Of a stretch of DNA of 64,000 nt, positions 52,224-64,000 are shown one piece after another. Position 1 is the stretch's first letter. Each line of letters opens with the position of its first letter. The stretch is from NCBI RefSeq assembly GCF_023229695.1, contig NZ_JALNYS010000018.1, forward strand, positions 1 through 64,000, given 5' to 3'. The stretch is from Sulfuricurvum sp. GTDB lineage: Bacteria > Campylobacterota > Campylobacteria > Campylobacterales > Sulfurimonadaceae. The position numbers and the translations under genes are program-made. The notes beneath the pieces were generated by a model, which worked only from the letters and a program-made list of their open reading frames with translations, did no database searches and was not told the DNA's origin.

Positions 52224-54308
52224 TTAGCTGTTACGCTTTTTGATGATCTCATCGGCAACGTTACGTGGAACCTCTTCGTAGTGATCGAATTCCATAGAGT
52301 AGCTTGCACGACCCTGTGTCGCTGAACGAAGGTCGGTTGAGTAACCGAACATTTCAGACAACGGTACGAACGCATCAACGATTTTGTTACCGGAACGGTC
52401 ACCCATATTGTTGACTTGTCCGCGACGGCGGTTAAGGTCGCCGATAACGTCACCCATGAAGTTCTCAGGAACTTCAACTTCGACTTTCATCATCGGCTCA
52501 AGGATCGCAGGGTTTGCTTTACGGCAAGCCTCTTTGAATCCCATAGATGCAGCGAGTTTAAACGCCATCTCAGAGGAGTCAACCTCATGGTAAGATCCGT
52601 CATACAATGCTACTTCGATGTCCTCGATCGGATAACCGGCGAGAACCCCTTTTTGCATTGCTTCTTTACACCCTTTTTCAACGGCAGGAACGTACTCTTT
52701 TGGAATAACCCCCCCTTTAATTTCGTTGTGGAAGATGTAACCGGTACCGGCAACGCCCGGCTTGACACGAATATAGATGTGACCGAACTGTCCGCGTCCA
52801 CCGGATTGTTTCGCGTACTTGTACTCTTGGTTCACTTCGTTACGGATAGATTCACGGTACGCAACCTGAGGAGCTCCGACTTCCGCTTCGACTTTAAATT
52901 CACGAAACATTCGGTCAACAAGGATTTCAAGGTGAAGCTCACCCATTCCGCTGATGATCGTTTGGCCTGTCTCTTCGTCGGTGTGAACACGGAACGATGG
53001 ATCTTCTGCCGCCAGTTTTGCTAACGCGATACCCATTTTTTCTTGGTCTACTTTGGTTTTAGGCTCAACCGCAACCGAGATAACCGGCTCAGGGAAGTGC
53101 ATACGCTCTAGTACTAGACGTTCGCGCTCATCACATAGCGTATCACCAGTCGTTGTATCTTTAAGACCTACAACCGCACCGATTTCACCCGCATAGAGAG
53201 ATTTGATCTCTTCACGTTTGTTCGCGTGCATCTTAACGATACGTCCGATACGCTCTTTTTTACCTTTGATGGTGTTATAAGCATAGGTACCTGATTCAAG
53301 AACACCACGGTACACACGTACGAAAGTGAGCTGTCCGACGAATGGGTCGGTCATAATTTTGAACGCAAGACCGGCGAATGGAGCATCGTCTGTTGATTCA
53401 ACATCCACTTCAACCTCTTCATCGTCTTCCATGGTCCCTTTGATAGCCGCAACTTCCAAAGGTGACGGTAGGTAATCAACAACCGCGTCCAGAAGCGTCT
53501 GAACCCCTTTGTTTTTAAACGCCGTTCCGCATGTCATAGGGATGATTTCCATTTTAAGACATCCGGCTTTGATCCCGCGCATGATCTCTTCGTTGCTAAG
53601 TTCGCCCTCTTCGAAGAATTTCTCCATCAAAGTATCGTCACCCTCAGCAGCCGCTTCCATCATTTGGGCACGGTATTTATCGGCAATTTCCACCATATCC
53701 GCTGGAATTTCTGCTTCATGATAGTTTGAACCCATCGCTGCATCTTCGTCCCAAAGGATTGCTTTCATTTTAACGAGATCGATGATCCCTTTAAACTGAT
53801 CTTCAGCACCGATCGGAAGTTGAATGGCGATTGGGTTGGCTTTAAGGCGCGCACGGATTTGCTCTTCTACGTTGTAGAAATCAGCACCGGTACGGTCCAT
53901 TTTATTAACGAAAACCATACGAGGAACCCCGTAACGGTTTGCTTGACGCCATACTGTTTCTGATTGCGGTTGAACCCCGCCAACCGCACAGAATACCGCT
54001 ACAGCACCATCAAGTACACGCATGGAACGCTCAACTTCAATGGTGAAGTCAACGTGGCCCGGAGTGTCGATGATGTTGATTTGTTTGCCGTTCCATTCAC
54101 AGGTAGTCGCCGCAGAGGTAATGGTAATACCACGTTCTTGCTCTTGCTCCATCCAGTCCATAGTTGCTGCACCTTCGTGAACTTCACCGATTTTGTGTGA
54201 TACACCGGTGTAGAACAAGATACGTTCCGTTGTGGTCGTTTTTCCCGCGTCGATGTGAGCGGCGATACCGATGTTTCTAACGTCTTCTAGTTTATGGGAT
54301 CTTGCCAT
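52224..54308 (-). CDS. fusA: Translation elongation factor G
   Basis: 694 residues. G1 [16 protein letters not shown]2/G3 region with [18 protein letters not shown]4 NKMDR. Domains II-V complete, ending in the conserved [14 protein letters not shown]. Drives translocation with GTP. Last of rpsL-rpsG-fusA; the gap to rpsG holds a two-hairpin repeat. Confidence 0.98.
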   Translation of the reverse strand: MARSHKLEDVRNIGIAAHIDAGKTTTTERILFYTGVSHKIGEVHEGAATMDWMEQEQERGITITSAATTCEWNGKQINIIDTPGHVDFTIEVERSMRVLDGAVAVFCAVGGVQPQSETVWRQANRYGVPRMVFVNKMDRTGADFYNVEEQIRARLKANPIAIQLPIGAEDQFKGIIDLVKMKAILWDEDAAMGSNYHEAEIPADMVEIADKYRAQMMEAAAEGDDTLMEKFFEEGELSNEEIMRGIKAGCLKMEIIPMTCGTAFKNKGVQTLLDAVVDYLPSPLEVAAIKGTMEDDEEVEVDVESTDDAPFAGLAFKIMTDPFVGQLTFVRVYRGVLESGTYAYNTIKGKKERIGRIVKMHANKREEIKSLYAGEIGAVVGLKDTTTGDTLCDERERLVLERMHFPEPVISVAVEPKTKVDQEKMGIALAKLAAEDPSFRVHTDEETGQTIISGMGELHLEILVDRMFREFKVEAEVGAPQVAYRESIRNEVNQEYKYAKQSGGRGQFGHIYIRVKPGVAGTGYIFHNEIKGGVIPKEYVPAVEKGCKEAMQKGVLAGYPIEDIEVALYDGSYHEVDSSEMAFKLAASMGFKEACRKANPAILEPMMKVEVEVPENFMGDVIGDLNRRRGQVNNMGDRSGNKIVDAFVPLSEMFGYSTDLRSATQGRASYSMEFDHYEEVPRNVADEIIKKRNS

Positions 54309-54384
54309 GATAATAGCCCTTAATAGAGTTTAAAGTGGATAGGGGAATGATAACCCAAGCGGGTTATCAAAAGGTTACGCCCTA

Positions 54385-54470
54385 AAAATCTGCCTCAGTA
54401 TGAGGCAAGCTTTAGTGCCTTAGCGGCTAGCGCAGCAACCGGGGCTTAGCTCCGGTTGCGTTCTAACCAA
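54385..54470 (+). repeat. Two-hairpin repeat, variant B, within the str operon
   Basis: TGCCTC-AGTAT-GAGGCA (54391-54407), then AGCTTTAGTGCCTTAGCGG and CTAGCGCA, then an 11-bp hairpin GCAACCGGGGC-TTA-GCTCCGGTTGC (54435-54459), then GTTC. The apex keeps the G.T pair seen in other copies while the stem base differs. It fills the gap between rpsG and fusA, so it is probably transcribed (as the complement) within the operon mRNA. Confidence 0.8.
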
Positions 54471-54480
54471 AATGGGATTC

Positions 54481-54969
<489 letters not shown>

Positions 54970-55021
54970 TCATTTACTCAAAAAACGGTCGTCAAAAACC
55001 GAATCTTGTCTGACTATTTGA

Positions 55022-55402
55022 CTATTTTTTAGCCTTAGCTTTTTTCGTACCGTATTTAGAACGAGATACTTTACGGTCTTTAACACCCGCTGTATCCAAT
55101 GCACCACGTACGATATGGTATTTAACCCCCGGTAAGTCTTTTACACGGCCGCCGCGAACAAGAACGATAGAGTGCTCTTGCAAGTTGTGACCCTCACCGC
55201 CGATATAACTAATAACTTCAAACCCGGATGTCAAACGTACTTTAGCAACTTTACGAAGCGCCGAGTTCGGTTTTTTAGGGGTTGTAGTATATACACGAGT
55301 ACATACACCACGACGTTGTGGGCATGACACCAAAGCGGGTGATTTTGATTTTTTCACTACCGCTTGTCGCTCTTTACGAATAAGTTGGTTGATTGTTGGC
55401 AC
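55022..55402 (-). CDS. rpsL: Ribosomal protein S12
   Basis: 126 residues. Contains [20 protein letters not shown] and [20 protein letters not shown]. The lysine in TPKKPNS and the later one (GRVKDLPG) match the streptomycin-sensitive form. Binds the decoding region. The gap to rpoC (55403-55610) contains hairpins but no gene. Confidence 0.98.
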   Translation of the reverse strand: MPTINQLIRKERQAVVKKSKSPALVSCPQRRGVCTRVYTTTPKKPNSALRKVAKVRLTSGFEVISYIGGEGHNLQEHSIVLVRGGRVKDLPGVKYHIVRGALDTAGVKDRKVSRSKYGTKKAKAKK

Positions 55403-55544
55403 ACAATCTCCTTTGTTGAAATGTTCCAGTAGAATTTTAATCCACCCATAGGGGACTAATAAACGCGCAATATTACCTGTTTATTGATTAAAAATAGCTT
55501 ATTTTAAGGAAGTTTTAAATTGAAGGAGAGATGAAAGCAGATAA

Positions 55545-55601
55545 ATAAAAAGGACACCAAAGTGTGTGAACTTTCCGCTGAGGGCATTATGCCCCCTGCG
55601 G
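55545..55601 (-). terminator. Likely rpoC terminator region
   Basis: On the minus strand downstream of rpoC: CCGC...GCGG enclosing GGGCA-TTA-TGCCC (55575-55601), then CACAC-TTTG-GTGTC followed by CTTTTTATTT. The second small hairpin with its T-tract could end the rpoBC transcript before rpsL, although partial readthrough is plausible. Confidence 0.5.
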
Positions 55602-55610
55602 GTAAAACTT

Positions 55611-64000
<8,390 letters not shown>

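Overview
The window looks like a chromosome segment of a free-living sulfur-oxidising member of the Campylobacterota, closest in style to Sulfuricurvum or Sulfurimonas (inference). The evidence is the gene content: a flgB-flgC-fliE-penicillin-binding-protein cluster with a sigma-54 promoter, the run rpoB-rpoC-rpsL-rpsG-fusA, a Bpt-type aminoacyl-tRNA-protein transferase, many envelope sensor kinases, and a rhodanese/DsrE/DsbD sulfur-thiol cluster. rpoB and rpoC overlap by 14 bases but are separate genes, unlike the fused gene of Helicobacter and Wolinella.

Layout. 1-9 kb (plus strand): a DUF2202 lipoprotein, two OmpR-type two-component systems, a small secreted protein, an outer-membrane beta-barrel, and a TonB receptor followed by a YfiR-like periplasmic protein. 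9-15.4 kb (minus): a hybrid histidine kinase, three small genes and a hemerythrin-PAS-GGDEF-EAL protein. 15.7-19.9 kb: a second YfiR-like protein and a sensor kinase (broken by an in-frame amber codon), divergent from a second TonB receptor. 19.9-21.95 kb: an AT-rich island with a MazF-type toxin-antitoxin pair, an IS982-type transposase remnant and a HEPN/MNT pair, bounded by two near-identical promoter-bearing repeats; the right-hand one serves uvrB. 22-33.3 kb: uvrB, a DedA-like membrane protein, a large repeat block, then a minus-strand run (alaS, CopD-like membrane protein, maf, M48 peptidase, bioF, ABC ATPase, PBP1A). 33.3-34.2 kb: small DUF2442, DUF4160 and DUF2158 genes. 34.2-38.9 kb: leuA, dedA, murG, ftsW. 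38.9-42.1 kb: flagellar rod genes and a division-type PBP. 42.1-45.6 kb: a lipoprotein, panC, prfB, bpt. 45.9-49.4 kb: an ArsR-type regulator divergent from rhodanese, DsrE-like, DsbD and thioredoxin-like genes. 49.5-52.1 kb: a PhnD-like sensor fused to HD-GYP and a degenerate GGDEF. 52.2-64 kb: fusA, rpsG, rpsL, rpoC and 5'-truncated rpoB.

Themes. (1) Signal transduction dominates the first 20 kb. Two modules each combine a TonB receptor, a YfiR-like periplasmic protein and a membrane kinase, with a c-di-GMP enzyme between them; this suggests an outer-membrane-to-cytoplasm sensing route. (2) The intergenic spaces hold a family of two-hairpin repeats, at least nine elements in two variants. 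Their stems change while base pairing is kept, and the second hairpin has a conserved GGGC-TTT-GCTC type apex. This family is the best candidate here for an undescribed element. (3) Housekeeping genes are intact and ordinary. No tRNA, rRNA or CRISPR array was seen.
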